In this document: piece by piece, positions 18,064 to 27,763 of the stretch
Position numbering within the stretch: the first letter of the stretch is position 1
Layout: each line of letters opens with the position of its first letter
Assembly: GCF_000833605.1 (NCBI RefSeq)
Contig: NZ_JXTG01000001.1
Location: 384,585 to 448,584, forward strand
From: Anoxybacillus ayderensis
GTDB lineage: Bacteria > Bacillota > Bacilli > Bacillales > Anoxybacillaceae
Direction of reading: 5' to 3'
DNA: 64,000 nucleotides
Program-made: the position numbers and the translations under genes
The notes under the pieces: generated by a model
What the model saw: only the letters and a program-made list of their open reading frames with translations
Databases searched by the model: none
Told to the model about the DNA's origin: nothing

Positions 18064-20208
18064 ATGAAAGTGATTATTGCTGAAAAACCGGATCAAGGAA
18101 AAACGCTTGCATCTATTTTTCAAACAAAAAAACGAGAAGGGTATATTGAAATTTTACCGAATGAGCTGTTTCCGACAGGCGCTTATATGACATGGGCAGT
18201 TGGACATTTATTTGAATTAGCTTCCCCAGAAACGTATGAAGCAAGCTGGAAGCGATGGACACTAGATACGTTACCGATCATTCCCGATCGTTTTCAATAT
18301 GAAATGGATCGAAAAAAGGCGAAACAATTTTCCATCATTAAACAATTACTCCGTCAGCCAGAAGTGACAGAAATCATTCACGCAGGCGATGCAGGGAGAG
18401 AAGGGGAATTAATTATTCGCAATATCATTTATATGAGCGGCGTCAAAAAACCGATTAAACGGCTTTGGATTTCATCGTTAACACCGAAAGCAATCGAACA
18501 AGGCTTTCGCCAGTTGTTAGATGAAAACGAGACGCGTCCGCTATACGAAGAGGCGTATGCCCGAACGTGTGCCGATTGGCTTGTGGGTATGAACGCATCG
18601 AGAGTGTATACAATTTTATTAAAACAAAAAGGGATGAATGATGTTTTTTCCGTCGGGCGTGTACAAACGCCGACGCTTGCATTAATTGTGAGACGAGAAA
18701 AAGAAATTGAACAGTTTCGTCCCGAGCCGTTTTGGGAAGTTGTTGCTACGTTTGATGTGAATGGAAAACGATATGAAGGAAAGTGGTGGCATGAAAATGA
18801 AACAAGAACATATGATCAGCAACTCGCCGAAAAGGTGAGCGCATTTTGCAGAGGAAAACAAGTAGAGATAGAAGAAGTGACATGTGAGCGAAAAACGTTT
18901 TTACCACCGCTTTTGTTTAATTTATCAACATTACAAGCAACAGCCAACAAGCGATTTAGATATTCACCACAAAAAACGCTTGATATATTACAAAAGCTAT
19001 ATCAAAAAGGATATGTATCGTATCCGCGTTCGGATTCACAATATGTCACGAAAGGGGAAGCGGAAACGTTTCCGCATATTTTAAAGTTTCTTGCGCAAAA
19101 GAAAGAGTATGCTTCTTACTTTCCGCTTGCTCATTATTCAATTTTACATAATAAACGTTATGTAAATGAAAAGAAAGTAACGGATCACTACGCCATTATC
19201 CCGACTGAACAAGTTCCAGATTTGGAAAAACTGAGCCACGATGAGCGAAATATTTACGATCTTATCGTTCGACGCTTAATCGCTGCCCATTGTGAAGAGG
19301 CGGTATTTGACTATACGACGATGATTACTCTTGTCGATGGACGGGCACGTTTCATTTCAAAAGGAAAAAAACAAATACAAGCAGGATGGCGAGACGTCCT
19401 TATGTCACAAGATGATGATGTACAACTTTTACCGAATGTACAAAGGGGAGAAAAAGGAACGGTATATGATGTGCATGTGAAAGAGGGAAAAACACAGCCG
19501 CCAAAGCGATACACAGAAGGCGAACTGATCACGTTAATGAAGACAGCAGGGAAATTTTTAGACGATGAACAACTAGAAAAAGTATTAGCAAAAACAGAAG
19601 GACTCGGGACGGAAGCGACGCGCGCCTCCATTATTACAACATTAAAGGAGCGAAACTATATCGAAATAAAAAATAATCAAGTATATGCAACCGATAAAGG
19701 AAAAGTATTAATTGAAGCCATCGGTCCACATATTTTAGCGTCACCCGAGATGACAGCGAAATGGGAGCAACGATTAAGTGAAATTGGTGAACGGAAAGCG
19801 TCAGCGACACATTTTATGGAACAAGTCAAAAAATTAGCAGCGAAAATCGTAACAGATGCGGTGCAAATGGCAAGCAGCTGGTCGTTTGAAGGGCTTGATA
19901 CGACTTCGATTCAGCGAAAGAAAAAAACAACGATCGGAAACCATGTTGGGACTTGTAAGCTTTGTGGGGGCTCGGTCATTGATAAAGGTTCGTTTTACGG
20001 CTGTGTCAACTATACAAAAACAAAGTGCTCATTTACGATTTCAAAAACGATGTTAGGAAAATCCATTTCACAAACGAATATTAAAAAATTGTTAACTGAA
20101 GGAAAAACGAATGTTATTAAAGGATTTAAAAAGGGAGAAAGGACGTTTAACGCTGCACTTATATGGGATGAAAAAGAAAAACGTATATCGTTTTCGTTTG
20201 AAAAATAG
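18064..20208 (+). CDS. topB: DNA topoisomerase III
   Basis: Type IA topoisomerase of 714 residues (B. subtilis 727). The Toprim domain begins VIIAEKPDQGKTLAS and carries the acidic DAGREGELI triad. The catalytic tyrosine is Tyr320 in YVSYPRSDSQY. TLALIVRREKEIE and LGTEATRASIITTLKERNYI are further conserved blocks. A single zinc ribbon, CKLCGG and then CVNYTKTKC, lies near the C-terminus. It relaxes negative supercoils and resolves single-strand-linked DNA, usually with a RecQ helicase. Single-gene unit bounded by terminators. Confidence 0.96.
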   Translation: MKVIIAEKPDQGKTLASIFQTKKREGYIEILPNELFPTGAYMTWAVGHLFELASPETYEASWKRWTLDTLPIIPDRFQYEMDRKKAKQFSIIKQLLRQPEVTEIIHAGDAGREGELIIRNIIYMSGVKKPIKRLWISSLTPKAIEQGFRQLLDENETRPLYEEAYARTCADWLVGMNASRVYTILLKQKGMNDVFSVGRVQTPTLALIVRREKEIEQFRPEPFWEVVATFDVNGKRYEGKWWHENETRTYDQQLAEKVSAFCRGKQVEIEEVTCERKTFLPPLLFNLSTLQATANKRFRYSPQKTLDILQKLYQKGYVSYPRSDSQYVTKGEAETFPHILKFLAQKKEYASYFPLAHYSILHNKRYVNEKKVTDHYAIIPTEQVPDLEKLSHDERNIYDLIVRRLIAAHCEEAVFDYTTMITLVDGRARFISKGKKQIQAGWRDVLMSQDDDVQLLPNVQRGEKGTVYDVHVKEGKTQPPKRYTEGELITLMKTAGKFLDDEQLEKVLAKTEGLGTEATRASIITTLKERNYIEIKNNQVYATDKGKVLIEAIGPHILASPEMTAKWEQRLSEIGERKASATHFMEQVKKLAAKIVTDAVQMASSWSFEGLDTTSIQRKKKTTIGNHVGTCKLCGGSVIDKGSFYGCVNYTKTKCSFTISKTMLGKSISQTNIKKLLTEGKTNVIKGFKKGERTFNAALIWDEKEKRISFSFEK

Positions 20209-20228
20209 GAGGACTACCTCCTATTTTT
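20201..20228. terminator. Bidirectional terminator between topB and the rhodanese gene
   Basis: AAAAATAGGAGG at 20201-20212 pairs with CCTCCTATTTTT at 20217-20228, giving a T-run on both strands. Both stop codons lie inside or next to it. Confidence 0.75.
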
Positions 20229-20586
20229 CAACATCACCATTCCACTCGTTCATGCCGCCAGTCATATTATATACGTTTGTAAACCCTTCTTTTACTAGTA
20301 ATTCGCTTGCTTGCGCTGAGCGATTACCTGAACGACAAACAACGATATATGTCTCGTCTTTTTTCAGTTCATTTATGCGCTCTTTCAGTTGTTGTACAGG
20401 AAGTAACATCGCGCCTGGAATATGACCAGAAGTGTATTCTTCTTCTGTTCGAACATCAAGAACAACAACGTCTCCTTTTTGGATCATTTGTGCTGCTTCA
20501 TCAACAGAAATGTTTGTGTAGCCCCCTTGTGCACATCCGCTTATGATGAAAAGAAATACGAATAAAAGAGCTGCCCATTTTTTCAT
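20221..20586 (-). CDS. Rhodanese-domain lipoprotein
   Basis: Secreted lipoprotein of 121 residues. I chose ATG 20586-20584 with GGAGG 10 bases upstream; it gives a clean signal, MKKWAALLFVFLFIISGCAQ, with the lipid Cys at about residue 18. The mature part is one rhodanese domain: VLDVRTEEEYTSGHIPGAML, then the active-site loop VVCRSGNRSAQAS and NMTGGMNEW. It could handle sulfane sulfur outside the membrane; the substrate is unknown. Transcribed towards topB and away from cysK. Confidence 0.85.
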   Translation of the reverse strand: MKKWAALLFVFLFIISGCAQGGYTNISVDEAAQMIQKGDVVVLDVRTEEEYTSGHIPGAMLLPVQQLKERINELKKDETYIVVCRSGNRSAQASELLVKEGFTNVYNMTGGMNEWNGDVEK

Positions 20587-20728
20587 TTTGTCACCAACCT
20601 CCGTATATAATCGAATACCCACTCATGTATTCTAACTCATTTTTTTCATTTCTTCAAACGTTTCGACACCATTGTTATTTCGAGATATAGTACAATTAAA
20701 GGAAAGGTTTACATAGAAAGAAGGGAAA

Positions 20729-21649
20729 ATGATGTATCAATCGATTATCGATCTGATCGGAAACACGCCGATTGTGAAGCTCAATCGGGTTGTTTTTCCT
20801 GAGGGAGCAAGTGTATATATAAAGCTTGAATCGTTTAATCCAGGGGGAAGTGTGAAAGATCGCGCGGCTAGACGAATGATTGAACGAGCAGAACAAGAAG
20901 GAAAAATCGTCCCTTATGAAAGCACAATTATTGAGCCGACATCAGGAAATACAGGAATTGGATTAGCAATGGTATGCGCTGCGAAGGGATATCGTTGCAT
21001 CATTACGATGCCAGATAATGCAACGAAAGAACGGATCAATTTATTGAAAGCATATGGGGCGGAAGTGTACTTAACTCCCGCAGCTTTGCGCATGCAAGGG
21101 GCGATTGATGAAGCGTATCGGCTTGCGGAGAACATTCCAAACAGCTTTATTCCGATGCAATTTGAAAATGAAGCAAATCCAGATGCTCATCGGGCTAGCA
21201 CAGCGCTTGAAATTATAGAAGCATTTCCAGATGGGATTGATGCGTTTGTACTTACGGCAGGAACTGGCGGGACAGTGACAGGGACGGGGGAAGAATTGAA
21301 GAAAAAATTTCCTCGTTTACGTATTTATGTGGTCGAACCATATGGGTCTCCCGTCCTTTCGGGTGGGCAACCGGGGCCGCATAAAATTCCTGGTACTGGG
21401 CCAGGTTTTATTCCCCGCATTTTAAATCGAACGGTGTATGATGATATTTTGCTCGTCAAAGATGAAGAAGCGCAAATGATGGCAAGAAGATTAGCGAAAG
21501 AAGAAGGAATTTTCGTTGGTGCCTCAGCTGGAGCGGCTGCTTATTGTGCTATGCAAGTGGCTCGCACTCTTCCTGAAGATGCACGTGTGCTTTGCATGGC
21601 ACCAGATACAGGAGAGCGATACTTATCATCCGATTTATTTAGCGGATAA
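20729..21649 (+). CDS. Cysteine synthase family PLP enzyme (CysK/YtkP-like)
   Basis: PLP-dependent enzyme of 306 residues. The PLP lysine is in NPGGSVKDRAARRMIE, the substrate loop PTSGNTGIGLAM and the phosphate loop GTGGTVTGTGEEL. It ends close to the family end (LCMAPDTGERYLSSDLF). It probably makes cysteine from O-acetylserine and sulfide. As Bacillus has several paralogues, it may equally be the minor YtkP type, so no firm symbol is given. The rhodanese lipoprotein gene diverges from it. Confidence 0.85.
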   Translation: MMYQSIIDLIGNTPIVKLNRVVFPEGASVYIKLESFNPGGSVKDRAARRMIERAEQEGKIVPYESTIIEPTSGNTGIGLAMVCAAKGYRCIITMPDNATKERINLLKAYGAEVYLTPAALRMQGAIDEAYRLAENIPNSFIPMQFENEANPDAHRASTALEIIEAFPDGIDAFVLTAGTGGTVTGTGEELKKKFPRLRIYVVEPYGSPVLSGGQPGPHKIPGTGPGFIPRILNRTVYDDILLVKDEEAQMMARRLAKEEGIFVGASAGAAAYCAMQVARTLPEDARVLCMAPDTGERYLSSDLFSG

Positions 21650-21695
21650 GAGCGATGAAAAATGTCGAGGCTATAAAATAAAAAGGAGTGATTGT

Positions 21696-22973
21696 ATGTT
21701 TCAAGAAGAAGTAAAAACGATAGGCGGTTTTCGTCTTCATGTCATTCCGACAAAAAAATATAAAACAAATACGCTCGTATTAAAGATGAAAGCACCGTTA
21801 TGTGAAAAAGATGTAACGATGCGAGCTCTTGTTCCATACGTACTACAAAACGCTACCGAGCGGCATCCGTCGATGAAAGCGTTACGTACATATTTAGACG
21901 AACTATATGGTGCCACATTACAAGTTGATTTAGCGAAAAAAGGAGAAAATCATATTATTACTATTCGAATGGATATTGCAAACGAAAAATTTTTAGGTGA
22001 CACATCCCCATTATTACGTGAAGCGTTGACGTTATTTAGCGACATGCTATTTCGTCCGTTTACCGAGGGAGATGGATTTTCTGCTGCGATCGTTGAACAG
22101 GAGAAACGAGCATTGAAACAAAAAATTCAATCGTTGTTTGACGATAAAATGCGATATGCTCAACATCGACTCATGGAAGAAATGTATAAAGGTTCACCTT
22201 ATGCGCTTGATGTTCACGGTAAACTAGAGGATGTCGATTCGATTGACGCTAAACGTTTATATGAACATTATGAGCACATGTTGAAACACGATGAAATAGA
22301 TTTATACATCGTTGGGGATGTCATGTTAGCTGATGTAGAACATGATGTGGCTGAACGTTTTCCGTTAGAAGTGCGCCCGCCACGTTCAATAGCGACACCG
22401 ACGATCACAATACGAACAGATGTGCAAGAAGTTGTAGAAAAACAAGATGTAAAACAAGGGAAGCTCCATCTCGGCTATCGAACGAACACGACATATAATG
22501 ATCCAGATTATGATGCGTTACAAGTATGGAATGGGATATTTGGAGGATTTGCACATTCAAAATTGTTTATTAATGTGCGCGAAAAAGCGAGTTTAGCTTA
22601 TTATGCAGCTTCACGTATTGAGAGTCACCAAGGAATGATGATGGTCATGGCAGGAATTGACCCAAGCAAATATGAACGTGCGCTCGAAATCATCCATGCC
22701 CAAGCAGAGGCGATGCGTAACGGACAATTTAGCGATGAAGAAATCGTTCAAACAAAAGCGGTCATTCGTAATCAACTATTAGAAACGATCGATACCGCAA
22801 GAGGAATGATCGAAATGTCTTATCATAATGTCATTGCAACAAATCAACGTCCGTTACAGCAATGGCTCGAAGGAATTGAAAAAGTGACGCGAGAAGATAT
22901 CGTTCGTGTAGGCGAAAAAATTGAATTAGATACGATTTATTTTTTAACAGAGAAGGAAGGTGAGAAAAAATGA
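21696..22973 (+). CDS. ymfF: M16-like protein YfmF/YmfF, EF-P aminopentanol modification
   Basis: Peptidase-M16-fold protein of 425 residues that lacks the HxxEH zinc motif, so it is probably a non-catalytic partner. AAAGGAG sits 7 bases before ATG 21696; the longer frame upstream overlaps the cysteine synthase gene and is not used. In B. subtilis ymfF, ymfH and ymfI are needed to convert the EF-P modification into 5-aminopentanol. Visible family blocks: ALRTYLDELYGATLQVDLAK and GGFAHSKLFINVREKASLAY. It overlaps ymfH by four bases. Confidence 0.85.
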   Translation: MFQEEVKTIGGFRLHVIPTKKYKTNTLVLKMKAPLCEKDVTMRALVPYVLQNATERHPSMKALRTYLDELYGATLQVDLAKKGENHIITIRMDIANEKFLGDTSPLLREALTLFSDMLFRPFTEGDGFSAAIVEQEKRALKQKIQSLFDDKMRYAQHRLMEEMYKGSPYALDVHGKLEDVDSIDAKRLYEHYEHMLKHDEIDLYIVGDVMLADVEHDVAERFPLEVRPPRSIATPTITIRTDVQEVVEKQDVKQGKLHLGYRTNTTYNDPDYDALQVWNGIFGGFAHSKLFINVREKASLAYYAASRIESHQGMMMVMAGIDPSKYERALEIIHAQAEAMRNGQFSDEEIVQTKAVIRNQLLETIDTARGMIEMSYHNVIATNQRPLQQWLEGIEKVTREDIVRVGEKIELDTIYFLTEKEGEKK

Positions 22974-24250
22974 AAATCATTCACCACGATCAATTACAGG
23001 AACAATTATTTTATGAGCGTCTAAACAATGGATTAGATGTTTACATTTTGCCAAAAAAAGAATTTAACAAAACATATGCGACGTTTACAACGAAATACGG
23101 TTCGGTGGATAACTACTTTACCCCGTATGGAAAAACAACGATGAAAAAAGTACCGGATGGCATCGCTCATTTTTTAGAACATAAATTGTTTGAAAAAGAA
23201 GATGGCGATGTATTTCAAACGTTTAGCAAACAAGGGGCATCTGCGAATGCTTTTACGTCTTTCACACGCACCGCCTATTTATTTTCTAGTACAACAAATG
23301 TAGAAAAAAATTTAGAAACGTTACTTGATTTCGTGCAAGAGCCGTATTTTACAGAACAAACGGTTGAAAAGGAAAAAGGGATTATCGGTCAAGAAATTCG
23401 CATGTATGATGACAATCCAGATTGGCGTTTGTATTTTGGGACAATCGAAAGCATGTATCATCACCATCCCGTAAAAATTGATATTGCGGGAACGGTAGAG
23501 TCGATTTCACACATTACGAAAGACTTATTATATGAGTGTTATGAAACGTTTTATCATCCGAGCAACATGTTATTGTTTGTTACAGGTCCTATTGATCCAT
23601 CGGCTATACTTGAACAAATTCGAACGAATCAAGCGAAAAAAACGTTCCGTCCGCCAGCAGAGATCGAGCGATTTCGTTATGAGGAGCCGACTCATGTTGC
23701 TCGTGAACGACATGTCATTGAAATGAACGTGCAAACACCAAAATGTTTCGTTGGTATAAAAGCAACCAACGTATATACAAAAGGAAAAGAAAAGTTAAAA
23801 CATGAATGTGCCATCGGTTTATTGCTCGACTATTTATTTGGGAAAAGCTCCACACATTATGAGCGATTGTATCAACAAGGATTAATTGACGAAACATTTA
23901 TGGTCGACTATACGGAAGAAAGTGATTTTGGGTTCGGCTTAGTTGGCGGTGACACATCACAGCCCGATCAATTAGCGGCAGAAATTCAGCGTATTCTTTT
24001 GGAGTTTGACGATATTGATGATGAGCAAGTCGAACGAATGAAAAGAAAAAAGATCGGCACATTTTTACGTTCGTTAAACTCTCTTGAATATATTGCAAAT
24101 CAGTTTACTCGGTATGCGTTTGATCATATGAGTTTGTTCGATGTTGTAGAAACGTTACAATCATTAACATCTGACGATTTAAAAACGGTCGCTCGCGAAT
24201 GTTTTGTTCGCGAACAGTTTACTGTGTGCCAAGTTGTCCCGAAAAGGTGA
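22970..24250 (+). CDS. ymfH: M16 zinc peptidase YmfH, EF-P aminopentanol modification
   Basis: A 426-residue M16 peptidase. Zinc ligands are in GIAHFLEHKLFEKEDGD (HxxEH), with the second-domain glutamate in EKGIIGQEIRMYDDNPDWR. Together with the inactive partner YmfF it resembles the two-subunit bacterial M16 enzymes. Its start overlaps the ymfF stop (ATGA), so translation is coupled. ymfI follows after six bases. Its exact role in EF-P modification is known only genetically from B. subtilis. Confidence 0.88.
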   Translation: MKIIHHDQLQEQLFYERLNNGLDVYILPKKEFNKTYATFTTKYGSVDNYFTPYGKTTMKKVPDGIAHFLEHKLFEKEDGDVFQTFSKQGASANAFTSFTRTAYLFSSTTNVEKNLETLLDFVQEPYFTEQTVEKEKGIIGQEIRMYDDNPDWRLYFGTIESMYHHHPVKIDIAGTVESISHITKDLLYECYETFYHPSNMLLFVTGPIDPSAILEQIRTNQAKKTFRPPAEIERFRYEEPTHVARERHVIEMNVQTPKCFVGIKATNVYTKGKEKLKHECAIGLLLDYLFGKSSTHYERLYQQGLIDETFMVDYTEESDFGFGLVGGDTSQPDQLAAEIQRILLEFDDIDDEQVERMKRKKIGTFLRSLNSLEYIANQFTRYAFDHMSLFDVVETLQSLTSDDLKTVARECFVREQFTVCQVVPKR

Positions 24251-24256
24251 AATGAG

Positions 24257-24970
24257 ATGAAATATGCTTTAATTACGGGAGCGAGCGGGGGAATTGGGCA
24301 AGAAATTGCTCGGCAGCTTGCTAAAGATGGGTATAGTTTATACTTACATTACTACAAAAATGAACAATCCGTTCGACATATAATGGAAGAACTATCCACA
24401 GACACATATGCGATTCAAGCTGATTTATCTCATCCTTCTGGGGTAGATGTGTTAATGTCTTCTATTTTCCATCCTATTGACGTGCTCATTCATAATAGTG
24501 GAATGAGTGCGTATGGATTGATGACGGACATGACTAATGAACAAGTAGAACAAATGGTGCAACTACATGTAACAAGTCCATTTTTACTGACAAAACGACT
24601 GTTGCCTTCTATGATTCAACAACGTCGTGGACAAATTGTAGTCATTTCATCCATTTGGGGACTAACAGGTGCATCTTGCGAAGTGTTATATTCGATGGTA
24701 AAAGGTGCGCAAAATACATTTGTTAAAGCGTTAGCAAAAGAAGTTGCTCCAAGTGGCATACGAGTCAATGCGATCGCTCCAGGGGCTATTGATACGCCGA
24801 TGCTTCATGAGTTTACTGAGGAAGAAATTCAAGCGCTAATTGATGATATTCCACTCGGACGAGTAGGGAAGCCGGAAGATGTGGCAAAAGCTGTGTCATT
24901 TTTAATTTCTGATCATGCATCGTATATTACAGGACAAATTTTATCCGTAAATGGCGGTTGGTATTGTTAA
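24257..24970 (+). CDS. ymfI: Short-chain reductase YmfI, EF-P modification
   Basis: NAD(P)-dependent short-chain dehydrogenase of 237 residues. The cofactor motif is TGASGGIGQEIA at residues 8-19, the active-site residues are in VISSIWG (Ser) and YSMVKGA (Tyr, Lys), and the C-terminal INVNGG type ending reads SVNGGWYC. In B. subtilis YmfI reduces EF-P-bound 5-aminopentanone to 5-aminopentanol. Without the ymfFH context it would be called a FabG-like oxoacyl reductase. Confidence 0.85.
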   Translation: MKYALITGASGGIGQEIARQLAKDGYSLYLHYYKNEQSVRHIMEELSTDTYAIQADLSHPSGVDVLMSSIFHPIDVLIHNSGMSAYGLMTDMTNEQVEQMVQLHVTSPFLLTKRLLPSMIQQRRGQIVVISSIWGLTGASCEVLYSMVKGAQNTFVKALAKEVAPSGIRVNAIAPGAIDTPMLHEFTEEEIQALIDDIPLGRVGKPEDVAKAVSFLISDHASYITGQILSVNGGWYC

Positions 24971-25035
24971 GCAAGCATAATTTTTTATGTTGTGAGGCAA
25001 ACTGTTCTTGAAACGAATTTCAAGGAGGTTTGCAT

Positions 25036-25284
25036 ATGTCTGTTCTTGATAATTTTGAACAATGGAAAAGCTTTTTAGCTGATCGTCTTCATCAAGCACA
25101 AGAGCAAGGGATGAACCAGCAAGTCATTTCGGATATTGCTTATCAAATTGGAGATTATTTGGCGAAACAAGTCGATCCGAAAAACCCAGAAGAGCGTGTA
25201 CTTGCCGATTTGTGGCATGTCGCAAATGAGCAAGAGCAACATGCCATTGCAAACATGATGATTAAACTTGTCCAAAATAAATAA
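25036..25284 (+). CDS. ymfJ: DUF3243 protein YmfJ
   Basis: Small soluble protein of 82 residues, mostly helical (LADRLHQAQEQGMNQQVISD, then VANEQEQHAIANMMIKLVQ). ATG 25036 is preceded by AAGGAGG at a spacing of 7; an upstream TTG in frame is inside the spacing and not used. Position after ymfI and before ymfK matches B. subtilis ymfJ. Function unknown. A terminator follows. Confidence 0.85.
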   Translation: MSVLDNFEQWKSFLADRLHQAQEQGMNQQVISDIAYQIGDYLAKQVDPKNPEERVLADLWHVANEQEQHAIANMMIKLVQNK

Positions 25285-25296
25285 GTCATGTAGGCG

Positions 25297-25325
25297 CAAG
25301 CTGGTGATATCCACCAGCTTGTTTT
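25297..25325 (+). terminator. Terminator after ymfJ
   Basis: CAAGCTGGTG at 25297-25306 pairs with CACCAGCTTG at 25312-25321, followed by TTTT. Confidence 0.75.
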
Positions 25326-25466
25326 ACTATGTTTATCTGTTCACAAAAAACGGTCGTCCATTCTTTTCATTCTCGCATTCAAATGGTAAAATAAACATAC
25401 ATGCGTGTTTCGACAAAGCGTTGCTTAAATGATCGCATCGTGTAACGTAAAGGGGAGAAGGGGTAT

Positions 25467-26258
25467 ATGGAGAAAAAAGAATGGTATTTAGAGTATGAAA
25501 TACATATGAATCGCCCGGGGTTGTTAGGAGATATCGCATCTCTCCTTGGCATGCTTTCCATTAATATCGTCACGATCAACGGAGTGGATGATTCGCGGCG
25601 AGGTATGCTTTTGCTATGTAAAAGTCATGAACAAATTGAGCGCTTACAATCCATTTTAGCGACGATGGAAGATATTACAGTAACGAAATTACGTGAACCG
25701 AAGCTTCGCGACCGTCTTGCTGTTCGGCATGGGCGCTATATTCAGCGTGATGCTGACGACAAAAAGACGTTTCGCTTTGTCAGAGACGAGTTAGGTTTGC
25801 TCGTTGATTTTATGGCAGAGCTATTTAAACAAGAGGGGCATAAGTTAATTGGAATTCGCGGCATGCCACGCGTGGGGAAAACGGAATCGATCGTAGCTGC
25901 GAGCGTGTGTGCAAACAAGCGTTGGTTGTTTGTTTCTTCTACATTAATTAAACAGACGATTCGTAGCCAATTAATCGAAGATGAATATAGCGAAAATAAT
26001 GTTTTTATTATTGACGGGATTGTTTCGACGCGTCGGTCAAACGAGCGACATTGGCAACTCATTCGTGAGCTCATGCGTCTACCGGCGACGAAAGTGATTG
26101 AACATCCTGATATTTTTGTAAGGCATACAGAATATAAGCTCGACGACTTTGATTATATCATTGAATTGCGTCACGATGCAGATGAGGAAATTACGTATGA
26201 TCTCGTTGATCAGTCCTCATTTTTTGGAAATGACGGATTTTCAAATATTGATTTTTAA
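25467..26258 (+). CDS. ymfK: DUF3388 protein YmfK
   Basis: A 263-residue cytoplasmic protein. The first 75 residues look like an ACT-type ligand domain (EYEIHMNRPGLLGDIASLLG, VTINGVDDSRRGMLLL). The rest has a P-loop-like segment, GIRGMPRVGKTESIV, and an acid pair in NNVFIIDGIVS, so a nucleotide-binding role is possible. The gene and order match B. subtilis ymfK, which has no proven role. Start is ATG 25467 after AAGGGGAGAAGGGG. Confidence 0.83.
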   Translation: MEKKEWYLEYEIHMNRPGLLGDIASLLGMLSINIVTINGVDDSRRGMLLLCKSHEQIERLQSILATMEDITVTKLREPKLRDRLAVRHGRYIQRDADDKKTFRFVRDELGLLVDFMAELFKQEGHKLIGIRGMPRVGKTESIVAASVCANKRWLFVSSTLIKQTIRSQLIEDEYSENNVFIIDGIVSTRRSNERHWQLIRELMRLPATKVIEHPDIFVRHTEYKLDDFDYIIELRHDADEEITYDLVDQSSFFGNDGFSNIDF

Positions 26259-26276
26259 AGATGGAAGGTGTTTCCG

Positions 26277-27134
26277 TTGACAGAGTTAGGGAAGCGTTTG
26301 AAAGAAGCGAGAGAACAACGTCATATGAGTTTAGATGATTTGCAAGAAATCACTAAAATTCAAAAACGATATTTAATCGCAATTGAACAAGGAAATTATG
26401 TCATTATGCCAGGGAAATTTTATGTTCGGGCATTTATTCGGCAATATGCCGAGGCAGTCGGCCTCGATGCTGACGAACTGTTTGAGCAATATGCAAACGA
26501 AATTCCAAATGCCCAACAAGAAGAGCTTCCTGGCGAACTATCGCGTGTAAAATCGCGACAATTATCAGAACAAGGCGCAAAAGTGCTCGATGTTCTTCCG
26601 AAAATTTTGATCGGTACATTAGTGATTGGAGTGGCTGTTGTTCTTTGGTTTTTTTTCCAAAATCGTACGGTAAACGAAAAACCACAAGAGCAAGTGATTA
26701 ACGAAAAGACAGAATTTGAACAGTCCGAGCAAGCAAACGAGCAACAACCGGAAAAACAAAGTGAGCAACAGTCTGAAAACGAAGGAGAAAATGAACAGCA
26801 GGAACAACCATTAGAAGCGACGGTTAAAGTGATTGAAACGAACGGGAGAAGATCGACACTTGAAGTGACAGGAGAGCAATTGATCATTGACATTGCAACA
26901 AAAGGTGACGCTTGGATTGAAGTGAAAAACGGAAAAGGAAAGGCGTTTGCACGGAAAATGATGTATGCGAATCAATCTGAAACATTTGATTTAACAAATG
27001 AAACAGAGGTATTGTTAGTCATCGGACAAACATTGAATGCAGAAGTAAAAATAAACGGGCAGACGCTTGAATATCCTGTCAATCCAAACGATCACGTGCG
27101 CCAAGATATTACTATTCTGTATAAAAAACAATAA
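26277..27134 (+). CDS. ymfM: RodZ-like helix-turn-helix membrane protein YmfM
   Basis: Bitopic membrane protein of 285 residues. Residues 1-70 are a Cro/HTH domain (ELGKRLKEAREQRHMSLDDL), followed by one transmembrane helix (VLPKILIGTLVIGVAVVLWF), a very Gln/Glu-rich linker and an extracellular beta domain (DUF4115-like: GDAWIEVKNGKGKAFARKM). RodZ links the MreB cytoskeleton to cell-wall synthesis. I chose TTG 26277, 8 bases after GGAAGGTG, because it gives the family start MTELGKRLKEARE; a GTG at 26268 lies inside the ribosome site. Confidence 0.85.
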   Translation: MTELGKRLKEAREQRHMSLDDLQEITKIQKRYLIAIEQGNYVIMPGKFYVRAFIRQYAEAVGLDADELFEQYANEIPNAQQEELPGELSRVKSRQLSEQGAKVLDVLPKILIGTLVIGVAVVLWFFFQNRTVNEKPQEQVINEKTEFEQSEQANEQQPEKQSEQQSENEGENEQQEQPLEATVKVIETNGRRSTLEVTGEQLIIDIATKGDAWIEVKNGKGKAFARKMMYANQSETFDLTNETEVLLVIGQTLNAEVKINGQTLEYPVNPNDHVRQDITILYKKQ

Positions 27135-27163
27135 TGTTGGATGAAGTGTTGGAGGTAAGTGTT

Positions 27164-27742
27164 GTGAATATACCGAACCAAATTACGATTGCGCGAATGC
27201 TTCTTATTCCTTTCTTCCTTATTTTTCTGTTGGCACCGATTGATTTCGGTGTGATTCAAATCGGAACAGAACAGCTGCCGGTAACACACGCCATAGCTGC
27301 GCTTATTTTTATTATCGCATCAACAACCGATTGGGTTGACGGATACTATGCACGAAAATATGGATTAGTAACGAATTTAGGGAAATTTCTTGACCCTCTC
27401 GCAGATAAATTACTTGTATCTGCTGCGCTCATTGCGCTTGTCCAATTAGGTTTAGCTCCTGCATGGATCGTGATTGTCATTATTAGCCGTGAATTTGCTG
27501 TAACCGGATTACGGCTTGTTTTAGCGGGAGAAGGTGAAGTGGTAGCAGCAAATATGCTTGGAAAAATTAAAACGTGGACGCAAATTGTAGCGATTGCAGC
27601 GCTTCTTTTGCATAATCTTCCTTTTTCACTTTTGTCGTTTCCGTTTGCGGACATTTCGTTGTGGGTTGCACTTGTTTTCACGATTTGGTCAGGATGGGAT
27701 TACTTTGCGAAAAATAAACACGCATTTCGTCATTCAAAGTAA
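27164..27742 (+). CDS. pgsA: CDP-diacylglycerol-glycerol-3-phosphate phosphatidyltransferase
   Basis: Membrane enzyme of 192 residues for phosphatidylglycerol synthesis. The CDP-alcohol transferase signature D-G-x2-AR-x8-G-x3-D-x3-D reads DWVDGYYARKYGLVTNLGKF and then LDPLADKLL. Start is GTG 27164 with GGAGG 9 bases upstream, giving MNIPNQITIARMLLIP. Order ymfM-pgsA-cinA-recA is the classical Bacillus arrangement. Confidence 0.95.
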   Translation: MNIPNQITIARMLLIPFFLIFLLAPIDFGVIQIGTEQLPVTHAIAALIFIIASTTDWVDGYYARKYGLVTNLGKFLDPLADKLLVSAALIALVQLGLAPAWIVIVIISREFAVTGLRLVLAGEGEVVAANMLGKIKTWTQIVAIAALLLHNLPFSLLSFPFADISLWVALVFTIWSGWDYFAKNKHAFRHSK

Positions 27743-27763
27743 ATAAAAAGGGATGGGAGAAAG

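Noticed and set aside
26420..26893. Cys/Ser-rich minus-strand frame opposite ymfM
   Set aside because: Shadow of the Gln/Glu-rich linker; the apparent Cys repeats are an effect of complementary codons.
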